This document shows positions 48,439-61,323 of a DNA stretch of 64,000 bases, one piece after another (positions within the stretch are counted from its first letter, which is position 1; every line of letters starts with the position of its first letter). A program made the translations under genes and the position numbers. Source of the DNA: Nepenthes gracilis. Its lineage: Eukaryota; Streptophyta; Magnoliopsida; Caryophyllales; Nepenthaceae. The stretch spans positions 7,898,501 to 7,962,500 of the forward strand of contig BSYO01000013.1 of assembly GCA_033239525.1 (NCBI GenBank), in the 5' to 3' direction. The notes under the pieces are model-generated. The model did not search any database and was not told where the DNA came from. It saw only the letters and a program-made list of their open reading frames with translations.

Positions 48439-50240
48439 GCCTCCATGAAAGAGAATTGATCCTCTTGGGTAGGCAACTGATTTTCAATTCCTTTGGTGAA
48501 TGAGCCCTATAAAAATCAAAGAAAAGTTGAGAAATTCTGTTTTATTAAAATTCTGTATCCTTTATTTTCGGTTTATGGCTAATGTAGCTGAATTTTCTTT
48601 CTGTTGTTACAGTGCTGAATTCAATTCAAGAACAAATGACTCTACAATTTGTTGATTCCTCATTAGTATTTTTTTCTTTTTTTATTGTAAATAAGAAATA
48701 AAAATCCCATATCCTCCATGAGTTTATTTATTTTTGACAGCAATCTTCTTCTTTTATCCAAAGTAAGGAATAAGATAAATAATAAAATAAAAAAAATTAA
48801 AATAATCCAGATAGGAGCTCTTGATAATTTAGATACAGAGTTAGCCGTAGAAAAGGGTGTAACTCCACTCTAAAAAGGTTAATAAACTCTATAATATGTC
48901 TGTGGTAATGATGACACGACGACAGTCAGAGCAGGATGGCAGTGTGGCCGGTGATGGTGGCAATGGCAATGTAATGGTGGCCGTAAGGTTGAATACATTT
49001 AGTTGTGAAAACGCTAAAATATTACATCACATTAATTCAATATTTATTCTTTATCATTCATATTAATCAAATGCTAGCAATTTAGTTCAACTCAATTCTA
49101 AGTGTTTAACTTGGTACAACATTATTTTCTAAACTTCTTTTTTATTTTAATCTATTACATGATATAATTATTTTATTTTTATCTGATCCATTTATATTAA
49201 TTAAATATACTGTAATTATGTGTTTAGTTGAGTACAATAATAACTTTTTTTTACTTATTTCTAGCAAAAATGATTTTTTTTCTTCTTATTAGTATTTGTA
49301 TTAGCATGGTTATTACCAAATCACCATAAAAGGACTAACGCAATTTGATTTTTCAAAATCTTGTTTTTTAATTGAGTGTTTTTTTGGTCTAAGGAAAGAA
49401 TCACTTGACCATTGGCTACTAATCGTTATATATTCTTTAAGTTGTTCATACGTATCAAATAGATAAATAAGATAAAAAAATTATATTATATTTTGTTCTA
49501 TTTTAATAATTAAACATAGTATAACAACTTGTTCAGCTAAAAGATTTGTTATATATTTTTTGATACACAAAATTAACTACTTACCAAAAAAGATACACAA
49601 AATTAACATTATTTATCCAATCAAGTTAACTAGTCTCAGCTCGAAACCATGTTTATTTTGGCTTAAAATAAGAAGATTAATCAGGTAAATTGAAATTAAT
49701 TTATAAACCCATTTTCATATGAACAAATTTTGAAATATAATATTATTAAGTGTAATTTATTTATAACAAATAGATTATTTCAACTTTACTTGTGATAATT
49801 AAACAGGCAATTTAAAATTATCTGAATCAGATATTTTTAAATAGACTAAGAATCTAAATTTTGAACATAATCTGACAATTGTCCAATGAGAAATATTTAG
49901 AGGGCATTCATTAATTATTTTTAAAATATTTATAATTTATTTATTTATTTTTATATAAATTTATTAATATCAACAAATAAAATAATATATTATTAGAATA
50001 ATTAAAAAGGATACATATACGTCCGTACTTGTCTAATGGTATAGTACATATGAAACGGGGGAGGTAGAGGAAAACAAAGGCGAGTAATTCCATTAATTGT
50101 CACCCGCAATATTCTACTGAACAGTAGTCCGTTTGTTTTCTCGAATTCTAACCATTCCTTGTACTGCACAGCTATCATTATATCCCCCTGTGCCTTCCCT
50201 TTTCATTCCGCCATTAATTGAAAAAGATGAAGAAAAGAGA
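48439..50240. other. AT-rich upstream intergenic DNA of the KANADI gene
   Basis: No gene or repeat recognised. Strongly AT-rich, especially 49000-50000, with no mobile-element signature. It probably includes distal promoter sequence of the gene at 50790. Confidence 0.5.
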
Positions 50241-50484
50241 AACTCCGCTGTCCTCCTCCTCTCCCTCTCCCTCTCCCTCCGCCTGTCTCTGTGGAAAGGT
50301 CTCTGATCGCTTCTGCATCTTTTAAATGCACAAAAAATTCCTTCTTTCACAAGCTTTTTCTTTCAATGCTTTATCCCGATGAACTCTGATATCTTCTCTT
50401 TTCTGGGCAACTCTTTTTTTTTTTAACCAAAAAGATTATTTCTCTGACTAGCAGTCTCTCAGATTTCCTTTTCTCCCTCTTCTG

Positions 50485-50516
<32 letters not shown>

Positions 50517-50789
50517 ACGCTATAGGGATCCTACTAGAAAAGCCTACCTACTTACCCACCCTTCTCCTTCTCTCTTAGAGATGAAGAGTTCATAAACTTA
50601 CATGCAAATCATGAGGTACTCATGATCTAATCACCACTTTAACATCTCTTTGACAGCCTGCCTTCAATTCCTCGCTCTCTCCCAAATTTTTGCACTCCCT
50701 GTTCGTTTTCGCTTCTGAAAGTATTCCATACTTGTAGACCTCTTAATTTCTCTGTCTAATTCTCTGCTTCTTCCCTCACCATAGTGATC
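50240..50789 (+). promoter_or_regulatory. Core promoter and 5' leader region of the KANADI gene
   Basis: It contains a CT-rich tract (50246-50292, repeated CTCTCCC), a T-run, and an (ATT)10 microsatellite at 50485-50514. GA/CT repeats are known binding sites for plant BASIC PENTACYSTEINE factors, but binding here is inference. Three short upstream reading frames precede the main ATG (50379-50426, 50581-50595, 50602-50625). They matter only if transcription starts upstream of them. No convincing TATA box was fixed. Confidence 0.45.
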
Positions 50790-53700
50790 ATGTTCCTCAG
50801 CTCAAACCCATTGATGACGGCTGCATCAACCACTACTCCTGATCTGTCCTTGCAGATCAGCCAGCCATCGGTTTCAGATTCTGAAGCTAAGCAAGTGGGC
50901 TGTGATGGATTTGCAGGAAAGGCCTTGTACAGTGGCTGGAGCTCGACGACGGACTCCGGCAGCAGCGGAAGTGACCTGAGCCACGAAAATGGCTTCTTTC
51001 TTCGGGAAGGGGGCTTTAATCTTGGTTTTAGTGAGCCTACTTTAAGCTTAGGCTTTGATGTGGCCTCTTTCAATCCTTTACCCTCACAAATAACAAACTC
51101 AAGAAATATTAATCACCACCACCGTGTCATTAATCAGCGTCAGCCTCAAATCTGTGGCCGAGATTTCAAGAGGAGTTCAAGATTGATCACTGGATTTAAG
51201 AGAAGCTTTAACAGGGGGCCTAGGATGCGATGGACATCAACCCTCCATGCCCACTTTGTTCATGCTGTTCAGTTACTTGGGGGCCATGAAAGTAAGCTTT
51301 GTTCGGGCTGTTATATTGGCTAGTGTTTTCTGGTATTGGGTTGATATGTTTCCCGCAGAAAAGGGCAAGCATACTTTTTTTTTATTTTTTCATTTTGAAA
51401 AAAAAAGAACAAAGAGGACATTGGTGGCTCACATATAAACATGAATTTTGTTATACCTTTTTGATTGTGGAAAAAAATCCAACAGGGGCAACACCAAAAT
51501 CTGTCTTAGAGTTGATGAATGTGAAGGATCTAACCCTAGCTCATGTGAAGAGCCACTTGCAGGTGAGAATATTGAATTTCATGTCTGTTTTTTTTTTTTT
51601 TTTTTTTCCACTTTCATTACTACATCTCCACGAATAATACTTGTCAAGTAGTATTGAAACTGAAGAACAACCTAATGTGGAAGAAGAACAGTGTTTAAAC
51701 AGGTCTCTGTCTAGCTAGAGAATATATTTAGACTCTGGACCCTTGATTATTTGTCTCCCTAATTTCTTCTGCAATGTGATCTCATGCAGATGTATAGAAC
51801 AGTGAAGATCTCTGACAAAATATCCTCATCAGGTATTTGAATAATCGTAGTGATTGCCAGTAAAATTTCTTTCACAATTACACTAACTCATTTGAAAGCC
51901 TGGTGACGCACGAGTTTGCTTCTGGAATGATTGAAATTGGACTGACTTCTTTAATCATTCAGCGCATGTGAACCATTCATTGATTTGCTACGTGGGTGTG
52001 TGGGTGACACAGCAATGAAATTGGCTCTATTCTTGTATGATGAATGGGTGCAGGTTCAGACGTGGTCTTAAGTCAAAGAACAGGGATTACTCAAGCAGAG
52101 AGAGGACTGTGCTGTGGGGGAGCTGCTGGTTGTACAAAATCTTCTTATTCTCTCAACCCAGCACCACCGCTACCAACACCGCAAAAAACAAAACTGTAAG
52201 TAGAAGTCTTTCTGCGTTATCTTTACCTATTTTCCTGCATGAATCAGCTAGTCCTCACCTTCTTCTTTCTGTAGTCACTTGATGATCTTGTAGACTAAGG
52301 AGTTCAATATTAATGGCTCGCCATTTTGCTGAGAGTCAAGAAACTACATATATCCTGAATGTTTTAAACAGTCAGATGGGAATGAAGAACGTGATTTATA
52401 GTAGCAAATGGAACCTGAAATCGTGAATAGTTTGATAAAGAAGAGATTATGTCCGGCTCTGATCATGGAATAGATGTATAAATAACGAGTTTCCGGGATT
52501 AAGATATAGATTATTTGGGTATAATTTTAGAAATGCAACGTTAATGGAAACATAACAATGGATCCTTTAAGATGAACTATAAAGCATAGGTTAGTTCAGG
52601 GACAGTGCAATAACACTCTTACTGACCAAATAAAATCTACTTTTTCAGGTAAAAAAAAGAGAAAGAAAGAAAGTAAATTTAGGCGCTTTTTTACTTGGAA
52701 TTAAGAATGTTGAAGAAAAGGAAAGGCATAGACACAGTCGAAAAAAGAATCCTTAAATCAATGCAAACATATATGTACAAATTAATTACTGTCACACAGA
52801 CATAGGGAAAAAAAAATGCCTTGAAGGCAGAGATTCCTGGTCCAAACATATATATATATATATATATATAGTGGGTGTCTTTCTTAGTTACCAGTGATGG
52901 TGATAATTTAATGAGAGAAAATCACACAATTTTCAATGGCAAACATTGAATTTGCTGAACAAGGTTTTTTTAGGGTTTTTGGGTGGGATTATGAGCTGAT
53001 TCGTGTTCTATTAATTCCTCAACACCACCTTATCTGTTAACTGATATCCGTCAGATTATGGTCAATGCACGGATCCCTAAGCCTTCCCCAAAAGTCAAGC
53101 AGTAGTTGTTAGCTCAAGTCTCAAGGCGTTTTAATTTAAATTGTGAAGTTCAGAGGAAGAATTCGCAGGTGATCGGAGGGGGAGGGGGAGGGTGAGAGGT
53201 GTCAAATTTGCACTATAATAATTCGTATGAAATTTCTATTTATTGAGATATTATAGTACCTTAGATAGCAGAAATTTTTCGTTGTTTAATTAGGGTTTCT
53301 CACCGTCTCATCATACTATATTTAATAGCTGTTTTTATGTGTATAATTTTACAATTAGTAGGACTTCTTTGAATTTATGAATGAAAAAAATAACGCAATT
53401 TTAAAATACTAAAATTTGATTGAAATATCTAATATTTTTCTCCATTTACCTAATTTATTTCATAAACATCTATCGTTATTTAACAAAAATAATGCTCGAG
53501 ACCTTTTGAAAAATACTTGTTTTCAACATGGAAAAAATGAAACTAGAAATTATGAAAGGATGACACAAGTGAGCTGGTCTAGAAAGAGACGTGGCCTAAC
53601 AATATTTAAACTACGTGGGTATTCCACCCTTACAGCCATTATTTTCTGCAGACTATAATATTATTTTACAGAAATCTTTGGCCACTCAAATTTTATTATT

Positions 53701-55997
53701 ATTTGGACACTCTTAAATAAAATAAAATAAAATTTGTTGATTAATTTTTATATAAATTTATTAATTTAAATAAATAAATATTATTATTATCATTTTATTT
53801 TAAGTTTACTAAATAATATCCCTTTGTACCACTATTACACAATATTTAACTATCTTTGTGCATTCAATGTGCACTGTTTGGCTTGGTTTTACCCTGGTAT
53901 CATTCAAGGACGGCTGGGGACAACCCATATCATGATGACATCATCACGAGTCACCGGCCTTAAATTTCCACATATTCGACTCGTGAAAGACTTCAATACC
54001 CAACAGATGAATAATCATGTAAGCATTGCATTATTAATATTTAAAAAATACAAAAATATATTAATAATAATTTAATTAATAATCACTTAATATTATATGA
54101 TAATGCATTTCTTATGTAATGTTTCTATAAATCTGTTTTTATTTGTTAGTAGCATATTAGGGATTTCTTTGTTAGATACAATTAATTATGATTTTATTTT
54201 AATGCTATTTAAAAAATTATATTTTCTTTATCATTTAGGAAATTTAATTATATCATGGGAAATTTGAGTTTTTTTAAAAAAATTTTACTGTCACTTTCTT
54301 ACCATGCATATTGACCTAACTATTCTAATTTTGCTCATATAAACCAACTCCTAACATACACACAGACATTTTCTACATGTAATAATTTTGAAATAGTCAA
54401 CTTGATTTTGTCAATTATGATCAATCTATCATCTGTCATATAACTGTAAAAATGTTGTAAAATATAATGATGAAGAGTTAAGTTAGACTAATTTAATGAA
54501 CCTTTTCAATATGCCTGATTGAATTTGTTGAATCCTTTTATTACGTAGTGGGATTGATCTCGCCCCATTAGATGCCGTGGGTGAAAGGATTTGATCTCCA
54601 TTTTAAGCGTCTGAGGTCAGGTTGTTTTCGGCTAGCCCCACTTCTTGACTTGGGTGGCTCTAACTTATCAGGAAAACAAGAAGAATTTGTCCAATCTACT
54701 ACAAAGCCATGGCGTGATGAAATTTGAAAACTTGAAGAAAAATCATCATTTTCCTTTTCAATTTGAAAATATAAAAGGTAGTAAATGGCGAATCTCTAGA
54801 TATAAAAAGAGAGACATAACAATATAAAAGTTAATATATTTTAAATGTAATTTGAATTTATTTTATGTGTTCATTCCATTTGAATACCTTATTCAAAAGG
54901 TTCAGAACCTTAGTTGATGTGAATTTTAAATAAAAATCAGTGAGGTCATAGGCCTGAGACCACAACCTACTGTTAATCTCATTCATGGGGGGAGGTGTAG
55001 GGCGAAGACCCACGATATGGACTTGCTAGAAGGTGGGGCCAGTAAGCTTTTTTTGATAAATGCGAAGTTGCCCATTTGAATTTCACGTGAGCTTTCAAAA
55101 ATATATTGCAATAGCTTTTTATAATCCTATTTTCAAAGATAATAAATTTATCATTTTTGTCTGTTCTTTTTTTTTTAAAAAAAATCTTATTCATAAATTT
55201 AATATTTTATTATGTAATTATTATTTTTTTTTTACAAGTAAAAATCACACAAGTACGTGAAAATGTTTCGTGATTTTATAGCCGTTAGTTAAAATTTTAT
55301 AACCCTGTCGTTACATTACTGAGATTATAACTTCATTCATGTCTTCAGATACAGTGAAGAAAGGAAAAAAAAATCCTTGTTTATCATAGTTTTAATTTCC
55401 ATTCCAGTTGTACAGTACTACATCAACAATTATGAGGATAAAATTTAGGTGATATAATATTAGTACGAGTTTAATATTAAAATTAAGGTACCTTCCATCT
55501 TAATTTGGCTTGTAATTAAAGCTTAGCGTGCAGGGTTCCATGGCTGTCTTCCATGGACAGAAAGGACGGGAGCCATTTAAGTGAAGAAGCGTCGCACTAT
55601 TCTCAGTACTCAACAGGGAAAGATATAAAGGTATTAACTGCCCACTCACCGGAAGCGACAATAATTCAAGATATTAAAATACAAATGTATTAACTGATGA
55701 GGCCTAACGTCGTACGGACTGATCAACCACTTCATTATTTGCTAGGCAATGGGGCATGAGACTGTAGTGCAAGCACACGCGTCCATGAGGAAAGAGAAGG
55801 AGAGACTGTTGCTGGAATCATCGTCATCATCATCAGCTGCCGCTGCCGCCTACGCTGCCGCCGCCTACTTCTCAACTTCTTCTTCTTCTTCTTCAGATGG
55901 TTTGGTGAACTTGGAGTTTACACTTGGGAGGTCAAGCTGGCTGTCGGAGTATGCACAGCCCTCATCCAATGATCGGCTCTCTCTCCTCAAATTTTGA
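50790..55997 (+). CDS. KAN4: KANADI-family GARP transcription factor, KAN4/ABERRANT TESTA SHAPE-like
   Basis: Clear exons are 50790-51291, 51486-51562, 51790-51832, 52054-52195 and 55746-55997, all with GT-AG borders. A short exon in the last gap is required (see the separate entry). The start ATG gives MFLSSNPLMTAAST. PDLSLQIS at residues 17-24 is the conserved N-terminal, EAR-like motif. DLSHENGFF and GRDFKRSS follow. The GARP DNA-binding domain begins PRMRWTSTLHAHFVHAVQLL at the end of exon 1. It continues ATPKSVLELMNVKDLTLAHV, then KSHLQ (exon 2) and MYRTVK (exon 3). The last exon has Ser/Ala-rich runs and ends NLEFTLGRSSW...SLLKF, the KANADI C-terminal signature. Family members are nuclear repressors that set abaxial identity; KAN4/ATS acts in ovule integument boundary formation. 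DLSHENxFF, GRDFKRSS and HAHFVHAVQLLGGHE fit KAN4 rather than KAN1-3. No stops or frameshifts are seen, so it is likely functional. Confidence 0.92.
51292..51485 (+). other. KAN4: KAN4 intron 1 (GARP domain split)
   Basis: The donor follows GGCCATGAAA and the acceptor precedes GGGCAACACC. The junction splits an arginine codon (A|GG) and restores HE-R-ATPK of the GARP domain, which fixes both borders. Introns 2 (51563-51789) and 3 (51833-52053) are similarly short and in phase. Confidence 0.9.
52831..52870 (+). other. KAN4: Candidate KAN4 exon 5 spanning a (TA)n microsatellite
   Basis: After the acceptor GAAGGCAG, 40 bases complete the split CT codon and read L-D-S-W-S-K-H, followed by Ile/Tyr from a TA repeat, up to a GTGGGT donor. 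Its length is 1 modulo 3, exactly what the flanking phases need, and DSWS sits where other KANADI proteins have (A/G)SW. The poor donor and the microsatellite content make this only a suggestion. Confidence 0.2.
52848..52870. repeat. (TA)n microsatellite
   Basis: About eleven TA repeats within the KAN4 gap. Confidence 0.9.
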
Positions 55998-56551
55998 CGA
56001 TTGAACTCTCTCAACTGTGATAATTAGATGATTTTACCGACTATAGTAGCTAGCTACTTTTAATGCTTAGGCCATTGGTTCGTGCCCTTATTAATCAGAC
56101 TTTTTCTTCTAACCCAAAGCAAAGAGAACAAATAATTAAGATATGGGTACAAGTTTTAAAATAAAGCTAATAATTCAATAGTGGGTTTTCGGCTGATGAA
56201 AAAATCTAAATAAAAATTACTCACATATCTTTTAATTAGTAAGAAGGATAAAACTTGTAATATCTGCGTTCGTGATAGATTATTTATAACATCAACTAAT
56301 AGCCAAAATATATATAAACACTTTTAAAATATGTGCTCAATTACGGGTTGGCCAACGATTTGAGAGCTCGGACTAGGTTTAGAACGGTTCTGATCTCCTA
56401 CTCGGCTTTTCGCATGATTCAACCCTGCTAATCCCTTCGCATGCACAATCGAGGCCAAGCTAAAGCCATGGCTAGATTGTCATATGACATGCTCTTTTAA
56501 ATAGCCCACTAGAGGATTTAAATTCAAATAAAATTCAACCGTATGTTAGAA

Positions 56552-56602
<51 letters not shown>

Positions 56603-58356
56603 CACTCCAACAAAGACCGTGCTAGATTGGATATTATAATTGATGGCTCAAAACAATCCCTGACATTTTGTTCTACTCACCTCCTATGCTATTATCTTCA
56701 CAGGATTAACACTCATAGGACCGTCAACAAAACCTACCGACCTAAGATGAGCAAAGGTTGATCCAAGGAGGACCTAACGGATACAGTAACTGGTAAAAGT
56801 GAATGATGAGTTGATTTCATTCTCCATGGGATAAAAGCCAGTTATTCACATTCTTACCTAACAAATGCAACATATATATCCTTCGGCCATTCATTGGGAC
56901 AAAAGTCAGAAAGCTATTATTATTATTATTATTATAAGAAGTCTATGCAACATTTATATTACGAAACTTTACTTATTAGTTTCACTCATAAAGGAACTTC
57001 TATCACCTGTAGCAGCAACTCACTTAGTTTTGTCTATTTAGATCCATGCTTTAAAGAAAAGAGGGGAAGGGAGTGATTCCATTTATTATCAAAATTAGAT
57101 ATAAATTCCAAATAAATACAATTTTATTTTATTTTTTGGCACATACCCGGAACTTAATTAAAATTTACTCCGACCATCATCCTCTGCGCATAGTAAGAAA
57201 AAGGCAAGACAGAGAGAGCTGCATGGACCACGGGGTTACACAAACCGAGCCAAGACTATCCTCAAAGCAGCTCAATGCACATTCGGTAAAAGCTGGCAAC
57301 GCCCGTTGGACTCTTCTTCATAGCCGAAGCCACCCAACAGAGAGAGAGAGAGAGTGCGAATGCTGATCTATATCACTAAAACTGTAAGGAAAGTGACTAA
57401 AAAACAGATTCTTGTATTATTTTCTTACATTAAAAATATATATAAATCCTATTTTATTTTGATTTTCTCTCTCTTTTTTCATCAAAATTAATAATTTCAG
57501 TTTAAATTAGTATATAACAAGATAGTATAAAAATAATATTTCTCCAGTGAAAATATTCATTAGCTATTTTTTAACATTATTAGATGATATGACCTCTCAT
57601 TTATATCAATACATACTAATTAATGGATCTATCAAAGAACAGATGAACGGGTGGCCGACATATTATTGAAAGATATTCTAAAATGGACCGAAGGGTATTA
57701 TTAAATAATTTGGAATTGCTAACGATCTAAAATCCTTTTCAATTGTCGCTTATGTGGGATAGAGACCAGCTCGCTGGACCACGAGAAAAAGGTCTCTGAA
57801 ACTTTACGGAATCTCAGAGAGAGTTCAGGTGCACCACTGCATGTATATCATCATCATCATCCAATTTTCAAGGTCGTCATTATGATATTCTTATTGTCAC
57901 CCTCCCGTGGTCTTCCACTACGCATATAATATATATGTTCCACTTACAATAATAGAGAGAAAAAGAAACGTGACTGTACCCTGGCTGTTTTTACTTGGGC
58001 TATATCCACTTTAGTGATAGAAATTTTGAACAACTACATGACATTTGTGAAAATAAGTGCCGAAAAAAATATATATATTAGAATAAACAAGGAGAATCAT
58101 ATTAAACGATAAAATCATGAACTATGTTATACGTGAACATCTACAATTATGCATAGAGAAGATAAGAAATAAATATCTCAGATTGATGTGACCCTGGATT
58201 TGGGTTCTTGTGTAGATTAGGAAGTTTTCGGATTCTCAATTAGGTCCGGATCACGAACGGGTCCGTCTCTACATTTCTCAACCTGGGTCCTGTAGATACT
58301 CTGATATTTAAGGTAGAAATCTTTTCCTGAAAAAGAAAAAATACACACGTGGAAAT
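55998..58356. other. Intergenic DNA downstream of KAN4
   Basis: AT-rich, with a (TA)n run of about 40 bp at 56557-56598 and an (ATT)n run at 56915-56935. Short frames such as 57073-57366 lack motifs. From about 58190 the composition changes toward that of the kilobase tandem array, so the left border of that repeat element may lie there. Confidence 0.5.
56557..56598. repeat. (TA)n microsatellite
   Basis: About twenty consecutive TA dinucleotides. Confidence 0.95.
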
Positions 58357-61323
58357 AAACGTTATGAATATTCATAAATGCTAGAATGTGGGGAGTGTGT
58401 GGGATACTCGAGAGAGGTTCGTGCTCCCTCTGTTGTACTACTAGAAGTGGCTCACTATCATTGCCGTAGTGTCGCGGTGGTTTTAGGAAAGGGAGCTTAC
58501 TCTTTCTCCTCGTTGTTTTGAGTGTTGGGTGCTGGGATTAGGATCTTAATCTCAGGTCACCGCTTAGGCCGTTTTGTCAAAGTGGGAATTCTCTCTCCCC
58601 TCTCAGCTTATGGAGAGAGTATTTGTAAGCTTCTTTATGAATGCTTTTGGGAGCTGGGATTTTTGACAAGTGGCTTGCTGGGATTCGGCGACGGCTGAGT
58701 TTTGGCAGTGGTCAGCAGTGTCAGTTATTACCTTGTGGAAACGGGGAGACCGTTGTCTGACATGGTCAACACAGTCCTGTTTGACTTCACTCGAATTCGC
58801 TGAGCGGTTGTTGGGGCGACATGTGCTACGACTTGTCAGCGTTAACTTTATCTTCCATTGGCTGATATTCCCTGAAGTCTGCGATCGCCACTACAAAGGT
58901 GCAAGCGACGCCAATTGGTTACGTATTAGGGGCGCCCAGTGAACATTGCTTCTGAATCTCCTAGGACGCCATCGCTAGGCTGGGCCTCTGTGTTAATTGG
59001 ACCCGTCTTCTTTCAGTTAGACCTATTGGTTCCGGCCCAGATCCACGTTGGACTCATCACTAGCCCTAATGCCTGGTGACGACCCATTGTTAAGGCATGG
59101 CATGTCAATAGTGGGTCCTGCCGTTGGTTCGCGTGGGCCTTCTTGAGATGCGCCGGTCTCCGATTGTTAGGGGCGTCACTCCTTCCCCATGCAAATATGT
59201 AACCTTTCAGAATCGCCGCATGGATTTGGTGCTCTGTTGGGAAAGAATCGTAGCCTGAGAATCGACTTTACATTAATGACTTTCCTATTTTCCGATTGAT
59301 GGCCATTGGCTGGCGCGCCCCTTTGGTAGTAAACGTTATGAAAATACGGAAATGCTATAATGCGGGGAGTGTGTAGGATGCTCGAGAGAGGTTTGTGCTC
59401 CCTTTGTTGCACTACTAGGAGTGGCTCACTATCGTTGCCGTAGTGTGGCAGTGATTCGAGGGATGAGAGCTTACTCTTTCTCGTCATTGTTTTGGGAGCT
59501 GGGTACTGGGATCAAGATCTCGATCTCAGGTTACCGCTTAGGTCATTTTGTCGAAGTGGGAATTCTCTCCCCCCTCTCAACTGATGGAGAGGATATTTGT
59601 AGGCTTCTTTACGAAGGTTTTTAGGAGCTGAGATTTTCGACAAGTGGCTTGTCAGGATTCACCGGCAACTGAGCGCTGACGGTGGCCAGCGGTGTCAGTT
59701 ATCGTCTTGTGAAAACGGGGGGGGGGGACCGTTGTTGGGTGTGGCCAACGCAGGCCTGTTTGACTTCACTCGAATTCGCTGACCAGTTGCTGGGGCGACA
59801 TGTGCTGTAACTTGTCAACGTTAACCTTATCTCTCATTGGCCGACATTTCCTAAGCCGATGCCTCTTGCGTCGACAGTCTACGATTGCCACTGTAGGGGT
59901 ACGAGCGACGCTAAATGGGTATCAGGGGTGCCCAGTGAACATTACTTCTGAATCTCCTAGGACGTCGTTCCTATGCTGGGCCCCTGTGTTGATCGGACCC
60001 ATCTTCTTTCAGTTATACTTCACTGGTTCCGGCCCAAATCCACGTCGGACCCATCACTAGCCCCCATGCCGTTGGACGGCCCATTGTTGGGGCATGGCAT
60101 GTCAATAGTGGCTCCCGCTGTTGGTTCGCGTGGGCCTTCTTGAGATGCGTCAGTCTCCGATTTTTAGGGTCGTCACTCCTTCCCCATGCAAATATCTAGC
60201 CTTTCAGAATTGTCGCATGGGTTTGGTGCTCTGTTGGGAAAGATTCGTAGCCTGAGAATCGACTCTACATTTATGACTTTCCTATTTTCCGATTGATGGC
60301 CATTGGCTGGCGTGCCCCTTTGGAAGTAAACATTTTGAAAATACGGAAATGCTATAATGCAGGGAGTGTGTGGGATGCTCAAGAGAGGTTCGTGCTCCCT
60401 TTGTTACACTACTAGGAGTGGCTCACTATCGTTGCCATAGTGTGGCAGTGCTTTGACGGATGAGAGCTTGCTCTTTTTCCTCGTTGTTTTGAGCACTGGG
60501 TACTAGGATCAGGATCTCGATCTCAGGTTACCGCTTAGGCCATTTTGTCGAAGTGGGAATTCTTTCTCCCCTCTCAACTGATGGAGATGGTATTTGTAGG
60601 CTTCTTTATAGAGACTTTTGGGAGTTGGGATTTTTGACAAGTGGCTTGCCGAGATTTGCCGGCAGTTGAGCGCTAATGGTGGCCAGCGGTGTCAGTTATC
60701 ATCTTGTGAAAACGGGGGGGACCGTTGTCGGGTGTGGCCAACGTAGGCCTGTTTGACTTCACTTGAATTCGTTGACTGATTGCTAGGGTGACATGTGCTG
60801 CGACTTGTCAGCGTTAACTTTATCTCCCATTGGCCGACATTTCCTGAGCCGGCGCCTCTTGCATAGACAGTCTACAATTGCCACTGTAGGGATGCGAACG
60901 ATGCTAATTGATTACGTATCAGGGGCGCCCAATGAACATTACTTCTGAATCTCCTAGGACGCCGTCGCAAGGCTGGGCTCCTGTGTTGATCAGACCTGTC
61001 TTCTTTCGATTAGACTTAATTGGTTTCGGCCCAGATCCATGTTGGACCCATCACTAGTCCCCATGCTTGGGGACGGCTCATTGTTGAGGCTTGACATGTC
61101 AAAAGTTGGTCCCGCCGTTGGTTTGCGTGCGCCTTCTCAAGATGCGCTGGTCTCCAATTGTTAGTGGCGTTGATCCTTCCCCATGCAAATATGCAACCTT
61201 TTAGAAACGCCGCATGGATTTGGTGCTCTGTTGGGAAAGATTCACGGCCTGGGAATCAACTCTACATTAATGACTTTCCTATTTTCTGATTGATGGCCAT
61301 CGGCTAGCACGCCCCTTTGGAAG
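58357..61323. repeat. Tandem array of three units of about 1 kb
   Basis: The marker AAACGTTATGAA / AAACATTTTGAA followed by AAATGCTA occurs at 58357, 59331 and 60328. Each unit then has the same block order: GGGAGTGTG, CTCCCTNTGTT, GTGGCTCACTATC, CTTACTC or CTTGCTC, GTGGGAATTCT, GACAAGTGGCTTG, TTTGACTTCACT, GACATGTGCT, CTTCTGAATCTCCTAGGACG, CTTCCCCATGCAAATAT, TTTGGTGCTCTGTTGGGAA and GCCCCTTTGG. Units are 974, 997 and about 996 bp. They differ by scattered transitions and small indels, including a length-variable G run (59717-59727, 60715-60720). No unit has a conserved reading frame, so the array is satellite-like and not coding. Confidence 0.9.

Larger units (their letters stand above)
52196..55745 (+). 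other. KAN4: 3.55 kb gap between KAN4 exon 4 and the last exon
   Basis: Exon 4 ends in phase 2 (PTPQKTK plus CT) and the last exon opens in phase 0 after a good acceptor, ATTTGCTAG. A direct join would shift frame into a stop, so at least one exon of length 1 modulo 3 must lie here. KANADI genes usually have an exon after the QKTQ block starting with a (A/G)SW motif. Apart from the candidate at 52831, nothing else was recognised. The gap is AT-rich, with no transposon signature. Confidence 0.6.

Noticed and set aside
50784..50789. Upstream start that would add Met-Ile before the KAN4 ATG
   Set aside because: The codon at 50784 is GTG. The first ATG in frame is at 50790 and is adopted.
50756..51073. 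105-residue minus-strand frame over KAN4 exon 1
   Set aside because: It is the antisense shadow of a clearly conserved + strand exon.
58670..60382. Frames of 60-103 residues in the kilobase array (58670-58942, 59176-59487, 59800-60060, 60173-60382)
   Set aside because: They are not conserved in frame between the three units, apart from antisense fragments such as 59176-59487 and 60173-60382 that persist because the DNA is similar. There is no motif or start context.
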